Shown here: positions 9,342 to 16,380 of the stretch, in pieces
Position numbering within the stretch: position 1 is the stretch's first letter
Layout of the letters: every line of letters starts with the position of its first letter
Source: Methanobacteriota archaeon
Lineage (GTDB): Archaea > Methanobacteriota > Methanobacteria > Methanobacteriales > Methanobacteriaceae
DNA: 21,068 nucleotides
NCBI GenBank assembly: GCA_023409695.1
Contig: JAEYQZ010000015.1
Location: forward strand, 1 to 21,068
Direction: 5' to 3'
Notes under the pieces: model-generated
Seen by the model: only the letters and a program-made list of their open reading frames with translations
Databases searched by the model: none
What the model was told of the DNA's origin: nothing
Made by a program: the position numbers and the translations under genes

Positions 9342-9719
9342 TTAGTCTATAAGTTCACTAATTTTCTTTTTCATTACTAAAGCACACTTTTCCCCATTTT
9401 TATCAAGTCTAACAGGGTCAGTAGGTTTTAAATTTTCTGAATTTAATTCTTCCTGGGCATTAATAATTTTTGCAACCTTAACTCCTTTCTGTTCAAGTAT
9501 TTTATCAACACAAGAACCTTCACACCCATTAACAGCAATAATTGGATATTTTCTTATTAATTGTTTGAAACCTTCCCTGTCTGCAGAAGTAGCACCCATA
9601 CAAATAGATATGAGGTCATCACGTTCTTTAACAGTATCAACACTTGCAACTCTTGTAATTAGCCCGTAAGGGCTCATTCCACTACATGGAGCTAAAGCAT
9701 ATTTCTTTTCATTTATCAT
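9342..9719 (-). CDS. DGC-domain putative metal-binding protein
   Basis: A 125-residue protein resembling the DGC-domain family (putative zinc-binding). It starts KKYALAPCSGMSPYGLITR and has conserved Cys in APCSGM, ICMGATSADREGF and VNGCEGSC, where the family's name motif D-G-C reads N-G-C here, plus EKCALV near the end. Cysteine spacing suggests a thiol metal site. Members occur beside ArsR and ArsC genes in other anaerobes, but their biochemical role is not settled. It starts 8 nt after arsR with GGTGAT as ribosome binding site, so the two are translated from the same message. A chaperone or sensor role for As(III) is inference. Confidence 0.75.
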   Translation of the reverse strand: MINEKKYALAPCSGMSPYGLITRVASVDTVKERDDLISICMGATSADREGFKQLIRKYPIIAVNGCEGSCVDKILEQKGVKVAKIINAQEELNSENLKPTDPVRLDKNGEKCALVMKKKISELID

Positions 9720-9727
9720 TTAATCAC

Positions 9728-10084
9728 CTAAATTAACTCTATTAATCCTTTAACCACATTTGCAATTTTAGGGTCTGTAAGACTATAATGTATCCATACG
9801 CCTTCTTTACGTCCCCTAATGAAACCCAAATTTTTTAAAATATTCAAATGATGGGATACACTTGACTGCGGTTTATCCAATGCACACATTATCTCACAAA
9901 CACATAATTCACCATCTGAAAGTAAATACAATATTTTAAGCCGAGTTGCATCTGATAAAGCTTTAAGTTTACCAGAATATTTTTCAAAATAGTCATCTGA
10001 TGGTAATGACTCCATAAGTTCATCTATTCTTTTTATTTGATCTTCATTAGGCCTACCATCGCCCGAAACTTGACAAGTTTTCAT
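9728..10084 (-). CDS. arsR: ArsR-family arsenic-responsive repressor
   Basis: A 118-residue winged-helix repressor. Residues about 38-60 (YSGKLKALSDATRLKILYLL) begin the DNA-binding domain. The sensor motif ELCVCEIMCALDKPQSSVSHHLNILKNLGFI combines metal-binding cysteines with the recognition helix (QSSVSHHL). Two Cys (C-V-C) match the classical ELCVCDLC site; the third is shifted by one position. As(III) binding should release it from DNA. Start: GAGGAGG before ATG. It is first in the minus-strand ars operon and probably represses its own transcription through the dyad at 10155-10188. Confidence 0.95.
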   Translation of the reverse strand: MKTCQVSGDGRPNEDQIKRIDELMESLPSDDYFEKYSGKLKALSDATRLKILYLLSDGELCVCEIMCALDKPQSSVSHHLNILKNLGFIRGRKEGVWIHYSLTDPKIANVVKGLIELI

Positions 10085-10154
10085 AAAACCTCCTCTATTC
10101 CAATAATTCAGTTAATAAAACATTTCATGCTTAAAATTTTACTCACTGATTATA

Positions 10155-10188
10155 AATCAATATATTTACATATGTCGATATATTGATT
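10155..10188. promoter_or_regulatory. Likely ArsR operator (34-bp dyad)
   Basis: AATCAATATAT (10155-10165) and ATATATTGATT (10178-10188) are perfect 11-bp inverted arms around ACATATGT (10168-10175), itself a palindrome on the same centre. Only two base pairs of the 34-bp dyad break symmetry. It lies about 70-105 bp upstream of arsR. With the TATA box at 10202-10210 it would cover the expected transcription start. ArsR-family repressors bind sites of this form. Confidence 0.7.
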
Positions 10189-10199
10189 GATGTGGGAAA

Positions 10200-10212
10200 T
10201 AGTATATAAACT
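10200..10212 (-). promoter_or_regulatory. TATA box of the ars operon
   Basis: Read on the minus strand, TTTATATAC (10202-10210) is a good archaeal box A. The start of transcription would fall about 25 nt downstream, inside the ArsR dyad. This leaves a leader of about 95 nt before arsR. Confidence 0.5.
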
Positions 10213-10299
10213 TAACTTAAAAATTGAAAAAAAATTAAACCTTATAAATAGATTTAAAGTAAAAAAAAGTTTAATAAAGGATATTTTCTATAATTTAGT

Positions 10300-10596
10300 T
10301 TATTTACAGAAGCTTAACATCTCTTCAACATCATAAAATATATTGCAGAAGAATTCACATGATTTTTTTAGCTCTTTTTCACCTTTTGGTGTTAATGAAT
10401 AGTATTTGTTCTCATCAACAGTGATTAGCTCATTATTTTTTAATTCATTAAGTGGAGGATAGAGCGTTCCAGAACTGGGCCTTTTGCCTCTCCTTTTACC
10501 TAATTCCTTACTGATTTCTGACCCTTTCATGCTCTTTTTGTTTAGGATCCACAGTATCAGATATGTTAGGTATCCCTTTGGTTTGCAGCATTCCAT
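10300..10596 (-). CDS. PadR-family transcriptional regulator
   Basis: A winged-helix regulator of the PadR family. Marks in order: CCKPKGYLTYLILWILNKK (helix 1), MKGSEISKEL (helix 2), the recognition segment KRPSSGTLYPPLNELKNNELI, the wing ENKYYSLTPKGEKEL, and a C-terminal dimerisation helix. The frame opens at a TTG at 10617, but the ATG at 10596 matches the usual PadR start and follows a TATA-like AAATAAAATATA on the minus strand by about 25-30 nt, suggesting a leaderless message. That gives 98 residues. Five cysteines (a CC pair near the start and three in the last 20 residues) suggest thiol or metal sensing. It is divergent from the QueG-like gene, its likely target. Confidence 0.85.
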   Translation of the reverse strand: MECCKPKGYLTYLILWILNKKSMKGSEISKELGKRRGKRPSSGTLYPPLNELKNNELITVDENKYYSLTPKGEKELKKSCEFFCNIFYDVEEMLSFCK

Positions 10597-10604
10597 GAAA
10601 TATT

Positions 10605-10618
10605 GTTGGATATCCAAC
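10605..10618. promoter_or_regulatory. Perfect 14-bp palindrome before padR
   Basis: GTTGGATATCCAAC is a perfect palindrome between the padR TATA-like sequence and its preferred ATG. It may be an autoregulatory operator. It differs in sequence from the TGTCG/CGACA operators further upstream. Confidence 0.4.
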
Positions 10619-10632
10619 TATATTTTATTTTC

Positions 10633-10695
10633 TGTCGCATTATCAATATCGCATAACCGACACTTTTATATATAAAGTGTCGCATAACCGACATT
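10633..10695. promoter_or_regulatory. Palindromic operator array around a TATA box, padR/QueG-like divergent promoter
   Basis: TCGCATAACCGACA occurs twice as a direct repeat (10649-10662 and 10680-10693), 31 bp apart; a partial third copy begins at 10633 (TGTCGCATTATC). The right copy is a perfect TGTCG-N6-CGACA dyad (10678-10693). Between them CGACACTTT-TATATAT-AAAGTGTCG (10658-10682) forms a larger inverted repeat centred on the TATA box. Binding here would block TBP on both strands. PadR is the obvious candidate binder. Confidence 0.75.
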
Positions 10696-10719
10696 AACAA
10701 AAAATTGGAGAATAAAATT

Positions 10720-10782
10720 ATGAAAGAAAAAGCATGCAAAACAGGACAATTTGAAAAAGTAAACTTTAAGGGAGGCATATAA
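10720..10782 (+). CDS. 20-residue ORF coupled to the QueG-like gene
   Basis: A short ORF starts at an ATG with GGAG ten bases upstream and encodes 20 residues, beginning MKEKACKTGQFEKV and ending FKGGI. Its TAA overlaps the next ATG (TAATG), a typical arrangement for translational coupling, and the ribosome binding site of the next gene (GGGAGG) lies inside it. It may be a leader peptide or a tiny structural protein. A single Cys is present. I recognise no family. Confidence 0.5.
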   Translation: MKEKACKTGQFEKVNFKGGI

Positions 10783-11696
10783 TGAGTTTTCTAGAAAATG
10801 TGAAGTCTAAATATACTGCTAAACGAATGAATAACATTAAACAATTATATAGAAGTGTAAATAATGAAAAAGGGGCAATTAAATCAAATTCTTCCTCTCC
10901 AGAAATATTCGCAGTTAATAAGAAAACATCACTCCGAGCTCTTCCTACAATGTTATCTATAGGAAAAAACATTGAATATAATTTTAAATCCTTAGGAAAT
11001 AACCCTGTTATTCCTAAAACAACAGCATCAGATGAGTTTATTAAAAAATTTGAAAATTATGCTAAATCGATGGGAATTGTAAGTGTAGGATACGCTAAGA
11101 TTCTTCCAGAATTAATATTTAAAGATAATGCAGTTCTATATGAAAATGTAATTGTACTAACTAAAGAAATAGATAAGAATCAGGTAGATAACGAACTTCC
11201 AAGAAAAGCAGAAACAGATCTCAAGCTTTACGATAAACTTGGTAAAATAACAAATGAACTTGCGGACTACCTTAGAGAAAATGGATTTGGTGCACATGCA
11301 AGTCATCCTGCTATTGGATCAGTTACATATCCAACACTTGCACAACAAGCAGGAATAGGTTATAGGGGCAAAAGTAATCTTCTAATAACTCAGGAACTAG
11401 GTCCAAGACAAAAAATTTCTGCCATATTCACAAGTATCAATAATTTACCATTAAAAGAGGATAACGAACATTCATGGATATCAGACTACTGTAATACTTG
11501 TGGAAAATGCATTAAAAAATGTCCAGAGAATGCTATCGTAGAAATAGAATCTGATGGATCTAAATCAAGCAAATTTGTACCAGAATTATGCAGAGGATGC
11601 TATGAAAGCTGCACTATATGCATGAAAGACTGCCCATTTAATAATAGAGATTATGATAGAATTAAATCAAGATTCGAGAAAATAACAAGAAAATAA
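10782..11696 (+). CDS. QueG-like double [4Fe-4S] protein, PadR-linked paralogue
   Basis: A 304-residue protein clearly paralogous to the ars-operon protein at 6007-7518. Shared segments include GIVSVGY, ADYLRENGFGAHASHPAIG, QQAGIGYRGKSNLLITQELGPR, NNLPLKEDNEHSWISDYC and the two cluster motifs CNTCGKCIKKCP and CRGCYESCTICMKDCPF. It lacks both the N-terminal Cys-rich tail and the C-terminal extra domain; its first 80 residues are basic and unrelated. The start has GGGAGG seven bases upstream. The family includes epoxyqueuosine reductase and reductive dehalogenases, but the precise substrate cannot be told. It is cytoplasmic, probably redox active, and regulated by the divergent PadR. Confidence 0.8.
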   Translation: MSFLENVKSKYTAKRMNNIKQLYRSVNNEKGAIKSNSSSPEIFAVNKKTSLRALPTMLSIGKNIEYNFKSLGNNPVIPKTTASDEFIKKFENYAKSMGIVSVGYAKILPELIFKDNAVLYENVIVLTKEIDKNQVDNELPRKAETDLKLYDKLGKITNELADYLRENGFGAHASHPAIGSVTYPTLAQQAGIGYRGKSNLLITQELGPRQKISAIFTSINNLPLKEDNEHSWISDYCNTCGKCIKKCPENAIVEIESDGSKSSKFVPELCRGCYESCTICMKDCPFNNRDYDRIKSRFEKITRK

Positions 11697-11812
11697 AAAC
11701 GATTAAATATTTTCTATTTCAATTTTTTGAATTTATTCAAAATGTATTTCCATAAAAAATAACTTGATTATTGGTCGAAGAAGGTATAATTTATTCTTCA
11801 TTAACTTTTTCA

Positions 11813-11834
11813 GCTTAAGTAGAATTACTTAAGC
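11813..11834. terminator. Inverted repeat between convergent genes
   Basis: GCTTAAGTA-GAAT-TACTTAAGC is a perfect 9-bp hairpin with a 4-nt loop, midway between the converging QueG-like and TauE genes. It may terminate transcription in both directions, though it lacks an adjacent long T-run. Confidence 0.4.
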
Positions 11835-11921
11835 TCCGGGACACTTAAGGCTTCGTTTCCAGTGAATATAGACTTATTTATTTTAATGATTGAATTAGTA
11901 AAAAAAATAAGATAGTAAATG

Positions 11922-12722
11922 CTATTCTTTTTCTGTAAATAATTTAATAGATGTGAATATTAGTAACGCGCCTAATATAATTTTTAGCAGCTCTGAAGGA
12001 GCGTATATGACTAAGAATGCACCTATTGAAGCACCTATAATAGAAGCTATACCCATTGGCACAACTAAAGAGCTGAGTTCGGACTTGTCAGTATACATTT
12101 TATTTTTAGTATGTCTTGTAATTCCAACCAGCATAGTAGGTAAACTAATGATTAAGCTCATTGTTCCTGCCAATTTAACATCTATTCCAAAAAGTAGAAT
12201 TAATATCGGAATTATAACTTCTCCACCAGCAACTCCTAAAAGGCTACTGATGATTCCAATAAGTATTCCACAGAATACAGCTACAATAAGTTCTATATAT
12301 AGACTGCCAAACATTATTCCCATTGAACCAGAGGTAATAAAGCTTTCACTAATAAGGAGTAATCCCATAATCAAAAGCAATGTTAACAAGACTTTTTTAA
12401 ACAAAACATCGGATACTTTAGTTAACATTCCTATTCCCCAGTAAGCACCTGTAGTAGAGCCTACGATGATTGCAACCATTAGCAATACTTGGGGAACAAT
12501 AATAGAGATATTGAAATTGCAGGATCTAAAATATATTGCCGATGAAACTGTGATTAAACTTATTAACATATTTAATGCCACTGCTTTCTTAGCAGTTTTA
12601 TTAAATGTCTTTAATAAGAAAGGAAGCCTAAATTCAGCTCCGCCCAAACCTATTAATCCACCTAAACAGCCAATAGGTCCACCTATAGCAAATGATAAAA
12701 TGGATGTTTTTTTATTACTCAT
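11922..12722 (-). CDS. TauE/SafE family anion permease
   Basis: A 266-residue membrane protein with about seven to eight hydrophobic helices in two similar halves. Each half opens with a glycine-rich motif: GCLGGLIGLGGAEFRLPFLL near residue 20, and GIISSLLGVAGGEVIIPILI near residue 160. This is the TauE/SafE (DUF81) pattern; members export or import sulfite, sulfonates, sulfoacetate or related anions. The substrate here is not evident. The start has TAGGTT upstream of the ATG, and a TATA-like TTATATATAA lies near 12762-12770. It converges on the QueG-like gene and stands alone. Confidence 0.85.
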   Translation of the reverse strand: MSNKKTSILSFAIGGPIGCLGGLIGLGGAEFRLPFLLKTFNKTAKKAVALNMLISLITVSSAIYFRSCNFNISIIVPQVLLMVAIIVGSTTGAYWGIGMLTKVSDVLFKKVLLTLLLIMGLLLISESFITSGSMGIMFGSLYIELIVAVFCGILIGIISSLLGVAGGEVIIPILILLFGIDVKLAGTMSLIISLPTMLVGITRHTKNKMYTDKSELSSLVVPMGIASIIGASIGAFLVIYAPSELLKIILGALLIFTSIKLFTEKE

Positions 12723-12864
12723 TTTTAAACCTACAGATAAAAATCGTACTTTTAACCGAGTTATATATAATTTGCAATATATATCTTTTTCTTCCTATTC
12801 ATTGGTAGGTAGTTACTGATGTTTTTGTTTAAATAAATAGTATTTATCATTACTTTTCAAATAT

Positions 12865-13167
12865 TTACAAAATCTGAGATTTTGTAACATGTAAAAAATT
12901 TTCAATTTTTTACGGTTGCAAAACGAAGTTTTGCAAACAGCGAAAAACTTTCAAAATCCTCAAAAAATTCTATGAATTTTTTGGGACTGTCAAACGCTTC
13001 GCGTTTGAGCATTGGAAATCAAAGATTTCCAAAGGTTAGAAAATACTTTGTATTTTCTAAAATTCGTAGAATTTTGAATGCACAAAACCTTTGGTTTTGT
13101 AAGCTTTGTTTTTCGCATGTTGCCAAAATTGAAAATTTTGACACAGCAAAAAACCTATGGTTTTTTG
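12865..13167. repeat. Array of about twelve tandem mini-hairpins with 3-nt loops
   Basis: Eleven perfect hairpins and one weak one lie end to end. Arms/loops by position: 12865-12887 (10 bp, TGA), 12891-12913 (10, TTC), 12916-12936 (9, GAA), 12942-12952 (4, AAC, weak), 12961-12983 (10, TAT), 12990-13008 (8, TTC), 13012-13032 (9, AAA), 13036-13060 (11, TTT), 13059-13075 (7, GTA), 13082-13100 (8, TTT), 13124-13140 (7, GAA), 13147-13167 (9, TAT). Arms differ in sequence between units but are perfectly self-complementary. Spacers are 0-8 nt except one of 23 nt. Confidence 0.85.
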
Positions 13168-13218
13168 TATGTTTTATTCAATAATCTTAAAAAATAATTG
13201 AAATAATTTAATTAAACT

Positions 13219-13335
13219 ATGATAAAAGCAGTTTCAAATTTATGGGGTAATCTCAACTAAAACTAAATATATGCACCTCATAGAAGCAATTCAATGATCA
13301 CAACTTGAGTTTTTTGACTCACAAGTTTGAAATGC
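13219..13335 (+). pseudogene. Decayed copy of the short ORF at 20525
   Basis: From GGTAATCTCA to ACAAGTTTGAAA this stretch aligns with the ORF at 20525-20656. Differences are mostly transitions. The matching frame reads VISTKTKYMHLIEAIQ then a stop, against VISPETKYVYLMGAIG in the intact copy. The 5' part is frameshifted. It sits between the hairpin array and the coiled-coil gene. Confidence 0.5.
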
Positions 13336-13452
13336 GGAACTTTTAGGGAAAGCTGAAATTTCGAGTAAAATATAGAAATAATAAAATAATTAAAAAATAT
13401 TATATCCTATTAGATACATACTTTTCTTGACTCGAGTATGAGGTGAAATAAA

Positions 13453-13695
13453 ATGAAATTTGACCCCAAAAAAATGTTAGATGACACATTAGATCAAATG
13501 AGCCAAAGTAATAAGGGATATGATGACAGGCGTAGGGATTATGGGCGCGAAGGTGATGTGGATGATTTAATCTACAGCATATCCAGAGACGTAGAGGAAA
13601 TCAGAATAAAAAATAGAGAATTAAATGACCGTATTGGTGATTTAGATAGGAAATTCAGTCGTTTAAAAGAGTTAATGAGAAATAAAAGATACTGA
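13453..13695 (+). CDS. Small coiled-coil protein, function unknown
   Basis: An 80-residue, highly charged, soluble protein. Residues 1-35 are polar and Asp/Arg-rich (DDRRRDYGREGD); residues about 38-75 form heptads with hydrophobic positions (VEEIRIKNRELNDRIGDLDR then FSRLKELM), a likely coiled coil. No Cys and no membrane segment. The start has GAGGTGA seven bases upstream. No family recognised. It stands alone. Confidence 0.7.
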   Translation: MKFDPKKMLDDTLDQMSQSNKGYDDRRRDYGREGDVDDLIYSISRDVEEIRIKNRELNDRIGDLDRKFSRLKELMRNKRY

Positions 13696-14113
13696 TTTAA
13701 AAAAATCTACTATTTTTTACTTAGTTAATGAATCTAGAATATGGTCCTGAAGAATAGCCTCTAGAGAGAGTGAATGAGTTTATGTTTAGAAAGAGAATAA
13801 ATGTGATTCTTAAAGGGCTTTCTGGGAGTATTGCCCTCAAAAAAGCACGGTTATTCTATTGTGGTACTATTACTTCATTAAAATGTACATTTAAAGTAAA
13901 TTCAAAAAAAAAGACCATTAAAATATTATAAATCAAGGGTTAAAATTAAGTGTAGGGAACATGAATATAATCCACATTTATCTCTATTTTTATTTAAACT
14001 ATGAAATAGTCGCAATGCAAAATTAGATAGATATTTTTAAAATACAATTTTAAATTCTTCTTGTCATTTATGAGTGTGCCAGTTATATACTAATTAATTC
14101 GTGAATATTTGTT

Positions 14114-14280
14114 AAGAGTAGTTACAGTTAGTTCCAAATGGAACATACTGCAACTGCTCTTTCAAAAAATAGGGGATAAGTTCATGGATCACTGGGTAAA
14201 ATGTCCTGAACTTAGGTGGTTCATATGCCGTCGAATCACCTGAGCCATAGAATCATTAATAATGATCTTAACTCAGCTCA
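14114..14280 (+). ncRNA. Candidate structured RNA
   Basis: Four successive stem-loops lie in a locally less AT-rich stretch without an ORF. H1 14114-14161: about 21 positions from AAGAGTAGTT to AACTGCTCTT with few mismatches, loop AAAT closed by GTTCC/GGAAC. H2 14177-14214: TAAGTTCA/TGAACTTA plus GGA/TCC. H3 14211-14244: CTTAGGTGGTTC/GAATCACCTGAG, fully paired if two G-U pairs are allowed. H4: ATCATT-AAT-AATGAT (14252-14266) enclosed by TGAGC/GCTCA. H2 and H3 share four bases. Strand is assumed; no known RNA family matched by eye. Confidence 0.4.
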
Positions 14281-14551
14281 ATATTGTCTCATAATACTTT
14301 AAAAACATTTACATACATGATTAATCATTAACAAATGGAGAAGTATAAAGTAATTACAGTTACATTTCGATTTTTTTTATCAAATGAATTTAATCGAAAG
14401 ATTATACTGGATTCTATGGATAGTTCTTTACGAAATTTAGTTAATATAATCTATAACCACTAAAAGAACAAAAATTCCAACTAAAAATAGAAACGAAATA
14501 ATGGCTGCGCTGTAAAATCAGGGATATTTTCAGGATTGCTCTTTTTTCTGT

Positions 14552-14707
14552 ATGGACATAAAATTTATGAATATAAGTATTAATCCGTATATTGTCCTGC
14601 TAAAGTTTCTAATACTTATTACCCTACTGTTAATGTTCGTAATCGTTTTTTCAAATAAGCCATTAAAAACTAACATATATGAATTTTCAATAAAATCTAT
14701 CTATTAA
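14552..14707 (+). CDS. Possible small single-helix membrane protein
   Basis: A 51-codon ORF starting MDIKFMNISINPY, with one hydrophobic segment YIVLLKFLILITLLLMFVIV and a basic tail. No ribosome binding site is visible for the ATG at 14552 or the alternative at 14567. The hydrophobic segment may simply follow from T-rich DNA. Tentative. Confidence 0.25.
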   Translation: MDIKFMNISINPYIVLLKFLILITLLLMFVIVFSNKPLKTNIYEFSIKSIY

Positions 14708-14732
14708 TAAATTTAATTCAAAAGGGGATAGC

Positions 14733-14762
14733 TGGACATTAAATAAAAGCATTTAATGTCCA
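14733..14762. repeat. Perfect 12-bp inverted repeat
   Basis: TGGACATTAAAT (14733-14744) and ATTTAATGTCCA (14751-14762) flank AAAAGC. It is the strongest simple hairpin in the gap and lies 365 bp before the recombinase gene. It could be a terminator, a recombination site core or a regulator site. Confidence 0.55.
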
Positions 14763-15126
14763 AGGAAAAAGTTGAATTGCTAATTTAATACTAATTTTTT
14801 ACTTATTTATAGTTTCATTTTTGCGTTTATGTGCTTTTGTGCATAGTTGATAGATAATCATATTTTGCCTGTTTTAATATATTGATCAGTGTGTGAGATT
14901 TAATTTGCACGTCAATTGCAGTGATATGGTTATTTCATTGTTACACATTAGTTCATGGCGCTCTCTAGCTGAGTTTGTGACATTATAATCTCTAAAAATT
15001 GTTTTTTTTAGCAGGATTGAAAATAGGTATTAATTTTGGATAGGCAGTGCAGTAAAATTTAAATATTAATTTAAAGCATTTACTTGATACTACATTTATA
15101 TTATAGTAAGCACTAACTTATTAAAT

Positions 15127-16338
15127 ATGAATATAGAAGAAGATCCTCATGTTAAACTATTTTTCCAGTTTAGAAATATTAAACAAAATACTAAAAGAAA
15201 TTACTTATCAGCTTTAGCAAGTTACTGTAAATATGTTAATTTAACACCTACTGAACTAATAGAAGAGGCTGAAAAGGAACAGGATGAACCTATAAAAATG
15301 AAGAATCGTAAAATTAAGAAATATTTAACTTCATATCCTCAGTATCTATTGAAAGAAGGAATAAAACCTTCAACTGTAAGAACAAAAATTGCATCCATTA
15401 AAACGTTCTATCGAGAGTTTGACATAATATTACCAAATAAAAGAATGAAATTACCGCAAAATCAGACTTTAGTAACCAGTGAGGATATATTGACAAAAGA
15501 AAAAATACAACGTGCCTTGAAGTTTTGTAATTTAAAATATAGGGCAATAATATTATTAATGACTAGTTCTGGTATGGGTTCTGCTGAATTAAGAAATTTA
15601 AAATATCAAGATTTCTTAGATGCTTTAGAAATAGATAATTTTAAGCCAGTTAACGAATTAAGAGATTATACTCATAATGTTATTGGTACTTGGAGAATAA
15701 CAAGGATAAAAACTCAAAAACAGTATGTTACATTCTCATCTCCAGAAAGTAATAGAGCTATTATTGATTATTTATTGGAACTTCAAAATAAAGGAAATTT
15801 AATAAAATCATCTGATCCATTGTTCATTGGAGATCCAATAAGAAAAAGTGAAAAAAACAGACATGATCTTAAATTATCATTAGGAAGCATGCCTGATTAT
15901 TTTAAAAAGATTAATAACCGTGCAGAACTTGGAAAATTAAATGATCATATCCTTTTGCATGCACATGCATTGAGAGAATATTTTGGAACTACATTGGAAG
16001 CTACAAGAATGCCCCATCTCACAATCCGTAGACTTATGGGTCATTCTGTTGATAAAACAACTAGTGCTTATTTTAAGATTGATGTTGAATCAATGAAACG
16101 TGAATATTTCCGTATTTTACCTTATCTATGCCTTGGGAATCTAGAAACTGTGACAATTGAGAGTCCTGAGTATGAAAAATTAAAAGAAGGGTATGAAAGA
16201 GATTTTAAAGCTAAAGATGACGAAATTAGAAAGTTAAAAGCTGAAAAAGATGAAGAAATTAAACTCCTTAAAGAAGAAAATAAACTAACACGGAAATTAG
16301 TCGAAGATTTGATTAAAGATTTGAAAATGAAAGAATAA
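15127..16338 (+). CDS. Tyrosine recombinase/integrase-like protein
   Basis: A 403-residue protein. Residues about 5-105 are a SAM-like core-binding domain (RNIKQNTKRNYLSALASYCK). Residues about 120-330 form the catalytic domain: a lysine-bearing strand (RIKTQKQYVTF), HAHALREYFGTTLE (box II H-x-x-R), LMGHSVDKTTSAYFKID (G-H and the Tyr nucleophile). At box I the family reads G-L-R-x-x-E, but here SSGMGSAELRNL puts Gly where the first catalytic Arg is expected. A C-terminal coiled coil (about 350-403, KAKDDEIRKLKAEKDEEIKL) follows. A TATA-like sequence about 20-33 nt before the ATG and no ribosome binding site suggest a leaderless message. No att repeats or tRNA were found. Confidence 0.85.
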   Translation: MNIEEDPHVKLFFQFRNIKQNTKRNYLSALASYCKYVNLTPTELIEEAEKEQDEPIKMKNRKIKKYLTSYPQYLLKEGIKPSTVRTKIASIKTFYREFDIILPNKRMKLPQNQTLVTSEDILTKEKIQRALKFCNLKYRAIILLMTSSGMGSAELRNLKYQDFLDALEIDNFKPVNELRDYTHNVIGTWRITRIKTQKQYVTFSSPESNRAIIDYLLELQNKGNLIKSSDPLFIGDPIRKSEKNRHDLKLSLGSMPDYFKKINNRAELGKLNDHILLHAHALREYFGTTLEATRMPHLTIRRLMGHSVDKTTSAYFKIDVESMKREYFRILPYLCLGNLETVTIESPEYEKLKEGYERDFKAKDDEIRKLKAEKDEEIKLLKEENKLTRKLVEDLIKDLKMKE

Positions 16339-16380
16339 TTTGATAGATTTTGTGGGCCCATAGGCATGACCTGATGTTCA

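Larger units (their letters stand above)
12723..13452. other. Divergent gap with hairpin array and decayed ORF copy
   Basis: No intact gene. It contains the TauE promoter, the hairpin array (12865-13167) and a decayed copy of the short ORF found at 20525 (13219-13335). Confidence 0.6.
13696..15126. other. 1.4-kb gene-poor stretch
   Basis: No convincing large gene. It contains a possible 49-residue basic ORF (13782-13931, weak), a candidate structured RNA (14114-14280), a possible small membrane ORF (14552-14707), and a perfect 12-bp inverted repeat (14733-14762). The recombinase promoter, TATA-like TTTATATTATAG at about 15094-15107, lies at its right end. Confidence 0.5.

Noticed and set aside
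12865..13167. CRISPR array
   Set aside because: The units are not direct repeats of one sequence, spacers are only 0-23 nt, and no cas genes are present.
12972..13184. A 70-residue plus-strand ORF across the hairpin array
   Set aside because: It arises from reading through the palindromes; composition is repetitive and no ribosome binding site precedes it.
13782..13931. A 49-residue basic ORF
   Set aside because: Lys-rich, ending in a poly-A-derived run, with no clear start signal or recognisable features; probably chance.
14429..14510. Minus-strand hydrophobic peptide frame (AAIISFLFLVGIFVLLVVID)
   Set aside because: It resembles a small membrane protein but has no usable start codon after the upstream stop; at most a remnant.
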